A stretch of 64,000 nt of DNA, from NCBI GenBank assembly GCA_022478985.1, contig JAKSZP010002703.1:1-64000 (forward strand), written 5' to 3'. The notes under the pieces were generated by a model. The model was not told the DNA's origin, made no database searches, and saw only the letters and a program-made list of their open reading frames with translations. Below are positions 45,972 through 55,595 of the stretch, piece by piece (positions within the stretch are counted from its first letter, which is position 1; the number at the start of each line of letters is the position of its first letter). The DNA comes from Massospora cicadina (taxonomy: Eukaryota; Entomophthoromycota; Entomophthoromycetes; Entomophthorales; Entomophthoraceae). The translations under genes were made by a program, and so were the position numbers.

Positions 45972-46580
45972 TTCTTATCTTTATGTGCATATCCATTTTC
46001 TATGTAGGATTTTTGCAAAGCGCAAATGTTGTGCGCCAGCTGGTGGCCTTGGCTGTGGTGGTGCTCATCCCGCGATTTGCATTTTTCTGAGGGCTGGAGC
46101 AGTCCAGCGTTATTCTCACTACCTCCAACCTAAAGGTACTCACCCTTATTGCCCGTACCTGGTGGATAAGGTCACTTTGAAATCCAAGAGTTGTGATTCC
46201 CTAATTTTCCTCCAAATTAAAAAAAAATGAACACAAAAAATTGTTTTTACTTTGGCACCATTTTTGGGCAGTAAAGGCAGAATTATTGATAAAGGTCCTG
46301 ATGGTATTAACCTCGGATAATGGCATACAACCTGTTGTCAAAATGGGTATAGGGTCGTTCACAACCCACAACGCATTTTTAAATGATGTTAAATATATAC
46401 TACTGAGCCATGTCTTATCCCATATGGCTCATATATGAATCCATTTAATGTATCAAATCACCCCAGGAAACCCACGCTTGACCACAAAAATGATCTGTGG
46501 AACCCAGGAGGAGGAGAAGGTGTTACAATCACAATACAACAAACACTATGCAGTTGCTAAAGATATGGTTGGATATGTGG
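45972..46580 (+). pseudogene. Leader and N-terminal region of chromovirus I, left of H
   Basis: Broken frames end with MYQITPGNPRLTTKMICGTQ, then a short run to KDMVGYV, matching C1 26760-26600. As in C1, no conventional Gag or zinc knuckle fits in the ~600 bases. The frame is cut by H at TGTGG (46576-46580). Confidence 0.7.
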
Positions 46581-47725
46581 TGTTCAGATTTTTGCCCATA
46601 TTCCCAGCCTGCTAGATTACCTGGTATCACTAGGGTTAATTCCCTAAGGTGAAGTGAATTGGAAATTGGTTGGCCCAAGTTTCAGAGGAACTACGTTCAG
46701 GGAAATTTGGGATATTCACCTGATCATATCCATTGGGGATCAATCTGAATAAATACCTAAGATCTCATCGGGCGGAGAGGCTGATGAAATAGGGGCATCT
46801 GATAGTAAAAAACTATCAGGTGTACCAATTAAAATTGGTCAGGTTTCATCATTGACTGATTGAGAAATGAATAGCGAGTTGCTAGGCGAGTGATGCCACC
46901 TGCAACTAGAAAATTGATTAGTTGGTGAAGTGACCTGCCATAATGGGTAATAGTCCCATTACCTAAGCAGCTAGCTAGCCAATTATGGTTGGTTCGCTTG
47001 GATCAAGAGGAAAACGTTAGGGACACGTTTTCCAACTCTTTCCATTTGAGGTCTTGAGGATGTCCAATGACAGAATCCTAGCCAGGATGGGGAAGACCAT
47101 CGCTGCTGAGACAAGGAAGGATGATTCAATGGCAACGGCTGCCATTTAATCAAAGAGGTGTCAACTGAGGGTTAGACAGTTGAATCCCCTACTTTATAAT
47201 TCCCCAGGATTTACTATAATAAAAAACAAATAAAACGCTAGTTTGAAGATAACAAGTACTTTTACAGTAATATTATCAATTTGGTGTATAGTTAGTCTAT
47301 CAGCTTCTATTGTGTCATTCTATCTCAAGAATATTATTTCAGAAGGCAATAATTGGAAGACTCTCAGAGAGATGAGTAAAGATCTGAGTGGGGATATAGA
47401 GACGAAGGAACCACAATCAGGGATAGCTGCTGACTGTGTGTTGGGCTGAGAGAGACTGTCACCGGGGTATATTAACAAAGATTGGGTGGACAAGAGTATA
47501 GGGAATGAATCCCTTCAAGTACGACTTCAAGAGTATTTAATTGGAAATACTGGCTGAGCGTTGGGCTGAATAATAGTTCAATCTCAATTATGGATAATAG
47601 TCTCCATACTATTATCAATTAATGCATTCTATACAACGCGACGAAGTGCATGAGGAAATTGAACCTGTGCAGAAAAAAGGTTACTGGGTTGATGGCTGAT
47701 AATCAATCCTAAGTAAATTTTTACA
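46581..47725 (+). repeat. 5' LTR of element H
   Basis: It starts TGTTCAGATTTTTGCCC and ends TAAATTTTTACA. About 300 bases at the outer end and 110 at the inner end differ from the 3' LTR at roughly 15%, while the ~700 bases between differ at only 2-3%. The core ORF present in the 3' LTR is broken here by a TAA at the codon after MATAAI. Confidence 0.93.
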
Positions 47726-47728
47726 AGT

Positions 47729-47745
47729 TGGTGCTCACTACAGGG
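47729..47745 (+). promoter_or_regulatory. Primer-binding site of H (TGGTGCTCACTACAGGG)
   Basis: It follows the LTR end by three bases. Similarity to G continues past it (GGTAGTTGAG). Confidence 0.85.
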
Positions 47746-49130
47746 GTAGTTGAGTAGAAGAATCTATCAATAATGTTGTATAAAGAAGATGTTTTGCAAT
47801 TTTAGAGATAAGTTACTGAAGGAAGTAACGAAGGTGGAATGTGAAGAGGATCACCTTCAGTGGCATTCAACCATCTCAGCAGTGGAGCTCTGAGTGAAGC
47901 AAAATGAAGATACTCAAGTTCAGGGAAAAGGACTTGCAGCCTAATATGGAACAATCTATTACTGCAAGAAAACCAGTTCCACCAGACATCTACTTGAGAT
48001 GAAGAATATCAGCAGGGCCAACTTGGGTTGGAATTAGGCCCGCTATAAATAGTCCCAAGGAACAGCAGGATCAACTCAGGTTGAATTTGGATCCGCTTTA
48101 AATAGACCTGAGGAGAGAGTGTTTAGATGAGGCATTGGACAAAATAAAAAGCAATCAATCCGAGAATTGTATTGCCATACCAATAAAGAGATGATGTCAA
48201 AAGAGGAAAAGATTGATTCAAGATAGTGGAGGAAATCATTTTGATTTAATAACACTCAATCACTGGTCAGAAGTTACTGGAGACGAGTTCATTAATTCCA
48301 GAGACATTGGATGAAGCTAAAGATGCCAGAACGACCTGTGTAATTAAGGATAGCCATGAAGGCTGAAAATCATCTTCAGGAGAAAAAAACGAGCTGGACA
48401 ATCAGATGAAACTGTTGGCTGATGAGATACAAAGATCCGAAAGCATCAGTTGCTGAATAAGAGATGAAATTAAGGGCCTGTTGGACGTATTTCCAGTCGG
48501 TATTAAAGGCCTAATTCTGAGGAATTGCCCAAAGTAGGCAAGTATAGCCTATACATGAAGAGACAGCTCTGCTGGTCTATAGGAAGAAAGGTCAATACTA
48601 ATCAGTAGTATTGAGCCTAAAAAAATAGTTGCAATCTCCCCAGAGGACCTCTGAACCATTAAATGGTTATATCCTGAGATTTTTGGTAAAGTCCTAGAAG
48701 AGGACCACTGAACCAAATGGTTGGTTAAATCTTAAGAGGATAAGATTTTGAACCATGATAACTGGTAGGTTTAAGTACCCAGGACCCAGTTTGGATGAAG
48801 GAAAAGAAGGACCTCTGAGCCTTTTTGTAGGTTGCAAGTCCCATTGCAAAAGAAAAATACAAAAAATATACATAAAATAGTATAAGATATTGATTTTATG
48901 GTCTTTGAGTTATGGACCAAAGATTGAGGAGAAATCCTGATGGCCAAACAGAGGAAATTTTACTCATGGTGAGATGAAATTATCGGTTAGGGTAACTGAG
49001 AGCTTCAACCTATTGGTTTATTAAGAGCAACTCGCTGATCTGTTGGAAGGTCAGCAAGAGGAGGTGCTCTAAAGTTGAAAAATATTGGAGAGTATTTGCC
49101 CAAAAACGACCAGGAATTGGGATAAACAAG
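47746..49130 (+). other. H 5' internal region without recognisable gag or protease
   Basis: Similarity to G starts right after the PBS, is lost where G has gag, and returns at about 47940 (AACCAGTTCC, AGTCCCAAGG), so about 1 kb of gag appears deleted relative to G. Frames are short; one reads NHLQEKKNELDNQMKLLADE-like coiled-coil sequence near 48370-48430. No D-T-G or zinc knuckle was found. The hairpin block (48640-48850) lies inside. Confidence 0.6.
48640..48850 (+). repeat. Hairpin-unit array, copy 1 (element H)
   Basis: Four units follow the pattern GGACCTCTGAACCA ... TGGTT ... GTCC, in which GGAC/GTCC and AACCA/TGGTT can pair. The best are AACCAT-TAA-ATGGTT (48653-48667) and AACCA-AA-TGGTT (48710-48721). 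Unit three contains AGGTTTAAGTACCCAGGACC. The same four-unit block, in the same order, occurs at 51866-52075. Confidence 0.8.
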
Positions 49131-49290
49131 AAGTGACACACAAGGTCAATGCTGGGGAAAATCTGCCAATCCAGATGAAATGAGATTGCTGGCATGAGTG
49201 CTGAAATCATCAACCTATTGGTTGATTGGGAGCAGCTCAATGATCTGCTGGAAGGCCAGCAGGAGGGGTTGCTCAGACTATTTGAGAATA
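49005..49290 (+). repeat. Direct duplication of ~190 bp before the H RT
   Basis: The block CAACCTATTGGTT...GATCTG(T/C)TGGAAGG(T/C)CAGCA at 49011-49066 recurs at 49207-49263, and the similarity continues for some 40 bases on either side. It separates the HKVNAG-like leader (about 49135) from the RT start at 49399. Confidence 0.75.
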
Positions 49291-50215
49291 TTGGGAAGTG
49301 TTCACTCAGGATGACCACAATTTGGGATGCGCATGAGATGTATTTCACAAGGTTGATACTGAGAAATTATACTGATAAGGATAAGACTGATCTGATGATT
49401 GAAAGCCACTGAAACGGTAGTGGAGGATGAGATCAGCAAACTAGTGAAGAATGGGCTTCTAGTTCTGTCATCAAGTCCCTGGGAAAGTCTGATTCTGATT
49501 GTGAAGAAGAATGATGGATCAAACCAAGTGGTGATTGACTACCAGAGGCTGAACAAAATTATGAAAAAGGATTTGTATCCCCTACTGAGGATCAATGATG
49601 TGCTGGATTGTTTAGAAGAAAAGAAGTATTTCTCTACGATGGATCTAATCTCAGGATACTGGCAGATCGACTTTCCAGAAGAAGACCAAGAAAAATGCAT
49701 GATTATTACCGCACAGGGGTTATACCAGCTGACGAGGATGCCCCAGGGTCTTTGCAATGCGCTTGCGACGTTCCAGAGGGCCATGGACACGATACTAAGT
49801 GACTTGAAGTTGACATGCATCCTGGTATATCTGGACAATATCAGAGTGTTCAGTAGAACGTTTACTGATCACTTGCACCACTTGGAAAAAGTTTTTAAGT
49901 GACTGTCCATGGCTAACCTAAAGATCAAGCCAAGGAAGTGCCGCTTCTTCAAGAAAGAGTTGGAATACCTGGAATTTGTGATCAACTCAAGTGGATTGCA
50001 GCTGCAAACCCAGAATATAGCAGCTATAGAGCGTATGGCTGTACCAAAGTGTCTGAGACATCCAAATATTCCTTAGGGATGGTCGGATACTATAGAAGAT
50101 TTATTCAGGACTTCACCCAAATAGCTGAGCCTTTATTTCATTTATTAAAGGATCCAAAAAAAAGATTCATATGGAATGAAGAGGCCAGGTATCCTTTGAT
50201 GAGTTACGCCGGTAT
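49130..50215 (+). pseudogene. Reverse transcriptase of element H
   Basis: The leader THKVNAGENLPIQMK lies at about 49130-49175. The open segment 49399-49902 has SSSPWESLILIVKKNDGSNQ, VVIDYQRLNK, YFSTMDLISGYWQIDFP, GLYQLTRMPQGLCNALATFQ and LVYLDNIRVF. The catalytic YLDD is YLDN. The thumb-connection region (LGMVGYYRRFIQDFTQIAEP) follows at about 50070-50130 after frame breaks. Confidence 0.92.
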
Positions 50216-50229
50216 TTGATAGATTCGCC

Positions 50230-50650
50230 AATTCTGAAATATCCAAATTTCAATTGGGAGTTTATCATTCAAACTGATGTTTGTTGATGGCGATTGGCGC
50301 CATACTGAGCCAGGTAGATGAACTTGAGGACGAGCATCCGGTAGCATATGTGAGCTGGACACTATCAGCCATGGAGAGAAACTACACTGTGACTTATTGT
50401 GAATGCCTTCGGTCATTCACGCATGTAAGCAGTTTCAGGTGTATGTCCAAGGAATGCACTTTAAGGTGGTGATGGACCCCTCTTCATTGCGTTGGCTGCA
50501 CAATCTGTGGGAACCTGAAGGATGACTGGCCCAATGGGCACTTAAGCTTCAGGCTTATGATTATGAGATAGTCCACTGAGCGGGGGCTTCTCACCAGAAT
50601 GCGGATGGCTTATTATGGTTGCCAATGGTCCAGTTGGTATACCCACAGGC
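50230..50650 (+). pseudogene. RNase H of element H
   Basis: The order is FIIQTDV (about 50262), LMAIGAILSQVDELEDEHPV (about 50285-50345), MERNYTVTYCECLR and, in another frame, KVVMDPSSLRWLHNLWEPEG (about 50465-50520). The A after TD is V, and frame breaks are frequent. Confidence 0.85.
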
Positions 50651-50725
50651 GGATGAGCTATTCCAGAGATTTGTCAAAGAAAGAAGTGGGGACGAGCTCA
50701 AGAAGTCCAAGGTGCGCTTTGAAAA

Positions 50726-51865
50726 GTGATGGAAAACACTGAGACTATGGATGGGCAAGTATTCAAGACAATTAATGGGAAGCAGCTATTATTCCTGAAA
50801 CTGTCAGAAAGAGCAGCGATAGTACAAGCAGCTCACAAGGTTATCAGGCATGGAGGCATGAGGAAAACAACTGACCATATTTGCCAGTATTATTACTGGG
50901 AATCAATCAACTATGATATCACGAATCGTCTGGCTTGTTGCGTGGAGTGCCAGATGCACAAACCACACAAGAATACAACTTGATACCAACTGTCCGCTTG
51001 GGATTTGCCTGGCACATGGTGTCCATCGACGTGATAGACTGCTGACAATGAGCACAGGGGGAGTCAAGTACATCATAGTTGCCATTGACCATCTGATGAG
51101 ATGGGTTGAAATGAAGGCCCTAACCAGAGTAGATGCTACCAGTACTGCAAGATTCATCCTGGATCAAGTAGTATACTGGAATGGATGTCTGCAATTTCTG
51201 TTGAGTGACAATGGGACCAACTTCACATCTCATGTGATTCTGAGGTTAAACGAAATAATAGGGATCCAAGGAGTCATGTCAGTACCATACCAGCTGGAGA
51301 TGAACGGACTGGTAAAACGGGTCAATGGGACGCTGGCTGCGACGCTGAGGAAGCTAGTCGCAGGGAGAAATTCCACATGAGGAATTTACTTGAGTTTAGT
51401 GACGTTTGTCCACAACATTAGTCATCATATGGCGACAGGAAAGACGCCGTTTGAAATATTATATGGAAGAAAGGCCGCGTTGCCACTGATTTTATATTTG
51501 GTAGTGGAACCTACGTTGGGGATGAGTACTGGACACAATACTTGAACTGACTGACAAGTATCCTAAATGATATGCAATTGCAAGCATTAGATACAACCTT
51601 GAAGAAAAAATACAAGTGAAATTGACAAATGACAAAAACTGATCAGCCTTAGAAGGATATTGAATAGGAGAAAGAGTCGCCTATTGCAATATGTATGGCT
51701 TTAGATAAAGAAAAAAATTAGATGTGTTGTGGTTAGGTCCATTCGAAGTAATTACCAAGATGGCAACCAATGCTTACTCCATCAAGAATCTCTTGGATAA
51801 AAGAGTTTTAAATCGAGTCCACACTAAGTATCTAAAGCGTTGGATTGAGAGAAAAAAAAAAGAGT
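50726..51865 (+). pseudogene. Integrase of element H
   Basis: The zinc region AHKVIRHGGMRKTTDHICQY ... CVECQ lies at 50830-50955. Core blocks are MVSIDVID (first Asp, about 51017), YIIVAIDHLMRWVEMKAL, FLLSDNGTNFTSHV (second Asp) and NGLVKRVNGTL with K for the catalytic Glu (about 51305-51335). The C-terminal part is frame-broken but ends near RVHTKYLKRWIERKKKEF at about 51865. It is closely similar to G. Confidence 0.92.
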
Positions 51866-52075
51866 TCCCAAAGGACTGATAAACCATTAAGTTGGTCATG
51901 TCCTGATGATTAGTTCAAGTCCAAAAAAAGGGCCTCTGAACTAATCTAGATGGTTAAGTCCGAAAAAGGACCTCTGAACCATGGAAAACTTGTAGGTTTA
52001 AGTACCCAGGACCCAGTTTGGGGGAAAAGATGGACCTCTGAACTGAAACAAGGTCAAGTCCCATAGTAAAAAAGA
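51866..52075 (+). repeat. Hairpin-unit array, copy 2 (element H)
   Basis: Four units sit immediately after the integrase end: GGACTGATAAACCA...TGGTCATGTCC, GGGCCTCTGAACTA...TGGTTAAGTCC, GGACCTCTGAACCA...AGGTTTAAGTACC and GGACCTCTGAACT...GGTCAAGTCC. An A-rich tract follows (to about 52140), as it also follows copy 1. Confidence 0.8.
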
Positions 52076-52382
52076 AGAATAAAGATAAAAAAATCGATAA
52101 AAGATATTGGGAAAAAAATATAAACTGTATAAGATGTAAAAGCTGATATATTTTTATAATTTTTATTTTTTATTAATTGTCCTCAGTGCAGGGATGATTC
52201 CGCCTATGTCGCCTCTTGGGGGAGGGAGGATGGATTGCTGTAAGAATGAACAGCCCGTCAAAATTAATATGCAATCAGATGCTTGCGAGGGTGAGACCTA
52301 CATGAAACCACATTTGTTGAGTGGATGCTGAGCCCTGAGAAAAAGTGACTAGGGGAAGGGAAATTGGGATGTCAGAAGATGC

Positions 52383-53344
52383 CTATCGTGAAGCCCCAGA
52401 GCGGGGAGGAAAGCAACAATAAAGAAAGAGGCAATAGGTGAATAACCCCAAGTAATTCTGATATGGCACCAGAGCCAGCAGATTTGTCCTGAGCGCCTGC
52501 CTATGGGCTTCATCAAGGACACCGGACATGTGGGCCAGCAACAAAGAAGGAATACTCAACGGGGATTGACAAATCATGCCCCTATTAATTCCATTAGTGG
52601 AAGATAACGAATGGGAAGCTCCAGAGAAGAGATAGTTGTGCAAAGAGCAGATTGTATCCTGCAAGCAGCGACTACAGGCTTCCTGGAAGCTAAAGCTGAA
52701 TGATCGGTGGAAACCAGGTGAGGCTGGAAGCTTCATAGACCAATTTCAAAGAACTTGGCCAGCAAAGCAAAGAGCATAAGCGGCAGTATCCCAATCCAGA
52801 AGGTTATCTAGATCAGAGGGATTCAGTGCTAATGTCAAAGCCTCAGTGACTTGGGCCCAGAGTTCAGCGTAAGGGAGCTCAAAGTGTATGCTGTTACTGA
52901 TTGAGAACTCAGAAACCAGAACAGCGGGCTATTAAAATTGACCAAGTCAGAAGAGGAACTCAGGGAGCAGGTATGACCCAGCCAGAAACAAACGATCCAG
53001 AGCAACTGGCAAGATCTCTGGAGCATCTATGATGATGTTTGGAGCATCAGTGAAAGAAGCTGAATCCAGGAGGGTCTTGAAGTCCAACTCTGGAATTGAC
53101 TGCAGAGGAAGGTTCTGCCGAGAGTTGTTTGAAACAATGGCCATCCTGATTTTGGAGGGATTAATTACTATTTCCAGTAATTTGATGGACTGACTAGCCG
53201 CTTGCTCCAGACTAGGCGTATGAGTCCTGGAAGGACATAAAAGAGGTTCCGTCGAGCATCCCAACTCATCTGCTGGAAGAGATGGAGGTCTGGATCAGAC
53301 AGACTATTGAGGAGCTGCTGGTAGCGAGATTCTGAATTTGACAT
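52383..53344 (-). pseudogene. Antisense ORF cluster in the 3' region of H
   Basis: On the strand opposite to H, an ATG at 53344 opens MSNSESRYQQLLNSLSDPDL and the reading moves across frames through a 105-residue segment (53264-52947; IPELDFKTLLDSASFTDAPN), a segment ELWAQVTEALTLALNPSDLD (about 52860-52800) and a 117-residue segment ending at 52383. I find no plus-strand ORF of comparable length in the same stretch. No family is recognised. It could be a captured host gene fragment, a decayed antisense accessory gene, or a cryptic nested element. Confidence 0.45.
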
Positions 53345-53606
53345 ATGATCTGGATGAGAGGGGGATATTGGACTTATAAAGAAGTTGACATTATGCACTC
53401 TAATAATCCATTAAGCTCCAATTATGGAGAAATTAATCTCAAAATTAATGAGATAAGCTCTCCAAGGGAAGAATTAAGAATGACTATGACAAGAGGTTAT
53501 GAGCGAAACAACAAGGGTGAATAAGAAATAAGTATTATTAAATAATCCACAAAACAAACATCAACGGCAAGAGTCTCCTGTCTAGGATGAGGAGAAAACC
53601 AGGAAT

Positions 53607-53895
53607 TCAAGGACGCCAGACCAAGAATCCTGAATATGACAGCAGGTCATATACCCTGATGGGGGAAAACTGGATCCCAGGACTAATATTGTCACAAGTA
53701 TATATCAGCCCAGCATGACAGAAGGTTGTGGGGACCGCGCTCTGAGAGGGTGGTAGCAAGGAGGAAGAGGAAGGACGCCATATGCTGAAGGTCATCCTGA
53801 GCAGCATTGAGTATTGATAAGTGTAATCCACTTGAACCAATGAAGTATTTGACCAGGTGTCTGAAGCATAGTTCAAATGCCTCAGTCCCTTTCAT
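53607..53895 (-). pseudogene. Second antisense ORF segment in H, upstream of the cluster
   Basis: Two overlapping minus-strand frames lie here; the one at 53895-53692 starts MKGTEAFELCFRHLVKYFIG and includes SFLFLLATTLSERGPHNLLS. It lies 5' of the other antisense segments and could be an earlier exon or part of the same decayed ORF. Function unknown. Confidence 0.35.
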
Positions 53896-53910
53896 GCTGG
53901 AAATCTAGGC

Positions 53911-53922
53911 AAGAGAGGGGGA
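53911..53922 (+). promoter_or_regulatory. Polypurine tract of element H
   Basis: AAGAGAGGGGGA abuts the LTR start TGTTTTGGG at 53923. Confidence 0.85.
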
Positions 53923-55066
53923 TGTTTTGGGATTTTTGTCCATATTCCCAGCCTGCTAGATTACCTGTTATTGCTAGGTAAATTTCCTAAGGTGAAGTGA
54001 ATCAGAAATTGGTTGGCCCAAGTTTTGGAGGAACTACATTCAGGGGATTTTGGGATATTCACCTGGTTATATCCATAGGGGATTGATCTGGATGAATACC
54101 TAAGATCTCATCAGGCGGAGGGTTGACAAAATAGGGGCATCTGATAGTGATTAACTATCAGGTGTACTGATTGGGATCGGTTGGGTTTTATCACTGACTG
54201 ATTGGGAATGAATAGCGAGTTGCGAGGCGAGTGATGCCACCTGCAACTAGAAAATTGATCAGTTGGTGAAGTGACCTGCCATAATGGGTAATAGTCCCAT
54301 TACCTAAGCAAGTCACTAGCCAATTATGGCTGCTTTGCTTGGATCAAGAGGAAAACGTTAGGGACACGTTTTCTGACTCTTTCCATTTGAGGTTTTGAGG
54401 ATGTCCAATGACAGAATCCTAGCCAGGATGGGGAAGACCATCGCTGCTGAGACAAGGAAGGGTGATTCAATGGCAACGGCTGCCATTTCATCGAAGAGGT
54501 GTCAACTGAGGGTTAGACAGGTGAATCCCTTACTATATAATTCCCTAGGATTTACTATAATAAAAAACTTAGGAAACGCTAGTTTGAAGATAACAAGTAC
54601 TTTTACAGTAATATTATCAATTTGGTGTATAGTTAGTCTATCAGCTTCTATTGTGTCATTCTATCTCAAGAATATTATTTCAGAAGGCAATAATTGGAAG
54701 ACTCTCAGAGAGATGAGTAAAGATCTGAGTGGGGATATAGAGAAGAAGGAACCGCAATCAGGGATAGCTGCTGACTGTGTGTTGGGCTGAGAGAGACTGT
54801 CACCGGGGTATATTAACAAAGATTGGGTGGACAAGAGTATAGGGAATGAATCCCTTCAAGTACGACTTCAAGAGCATTTAATTGGAAATACTGGCTGAGT
54901 GTTGGGCTGAATAATAGTTCAATCTCAACTATGGATAATACTCTCCATACTATAATTGATTAATACATTCTATACAATGCGACAAAGTGCACAAGGAAAT
55001 CAAACCTGTGTAGTAAAAAGGTTACTGGGTTGACGGCCAATAATTAATCCTATGTAAATTTTTACA
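53923..55066 (+). repeat. 3' LTR of element H
   Basis: It ends TAAATTTTTACA at 55066 and is followed by TGTGG. A TATA-like CTATATAATTCC lies at about 54532. The core carries the 129-codon ORF. Confidence 0.94.
54401..54790 (+). CDS. ORF in the H LTR, small protein with one membrane segment
   Basis: ATG 54401 to TGA 54790 gives 129 residues. The N-terminus is basic (MSNDRILARMGKTIAAETRK), the middle has a hydrophobic stretch of about 22 residues (FTVILSIWCIVSLSASIVSF) suited to a transmembrane helix, and the C-terminus is charged. The region is nearly identical in the 5' LTR, where a TAA interrupts it after 24 codons. A TATA-like element lies inside the ORF, so full-length translation from the LTR promoter is doubtful. 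No family recognised; it may be chance. Confidence 0.35.
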   Translation: MSNDRILARMGKTIAAETRKGDSMATAAISSKRCQLRVRQVNPLLYNSLGFTIIKNLGNASLKITSTFTVILSIWCIVSLSASIVSFYLKNIISEGNNWKTLREMSKDLSGDIEKKEPQSGIAADCVLG

Positions 55067-55071
55067 TGTGG

Positions 55072-55595
55072 CCTCAGTAGTAAGAGTGGCCCAATATCCT
55101 TCTCCATTCTTTGATGCAAATACATACCTTGGGGGAGTGATAGACCCTGAAGAAGTGTTTGGTGGTGAAGTTTTGGCGTTTTCTGCTATATATAAAGACC
55201 AATCGGGATATTTTCTATTGACTGCTAACCTTTCATCCCCCTTAGGTAAAATCAGCACTACTATATTGGTAGATATTGGAGCCCATGAGAATTTTATGGA
55301 CCAAAACCAGGCCGACTACCTTAAGCTGAGTTACTTTCCAGGTGGTATGGTTAGAGGAGGGGCTTCTCAGGGTATTCTCACGTTGAAAATCATGGGGTAA
55401 GTGGACTATCAAGTTGACACATATAATTTGTCTAACCACTTTCAAGCTATCAAAAACCTCTTGTACCTCATCATTTTGGGTGTAGAGTGGTGGCGAAAGT
55501 TTGACTTTAGGACTAACTTGAAAGAAAATACCCTATCCCTTACTTTGAAGAATGGTCACAAGTTGGTTTTTCCTTTTGTTGAACCCAACTTTTAG
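55072..55595 (+). pseudogene. Protease region of chromovirus I, right of H
   Basis: The sequence resumes with ASVVRVAQYPSPFFDANTYL and reads GYFLLTANLSSPLGKISTTI then LVDIGAHENFMDQ (about 55270-55310), so the active-site D-T-G is D-I-G. It continues with VRGGASQGILTLKIMG, a stop, and ILGVEWWRKFDFRTN. It corresponds to C1 26600-26205. Confidence 0.88.

Larger units (their letters stand above)
46581..55066 (+). mobile_element. Ty3/gypsy element H (plus strand), nested in I
   Basis: The LTRs 46581-47725 (1145 bp) and 53923-55066 (1144 bp) are flanked by TGTGG at 46576-46580 and 55067-55071. It has a PBS, an unusual 5' internal region, RT, RNase H, integrase, a 2-kb post-integrase region with antisense ORFs, and a polypurine tract. 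No gag or protease could be recognised. RT carries YLDN and integrase carries K for the catalytic Glu, so this copy is inactive. Confidence 0.95.
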
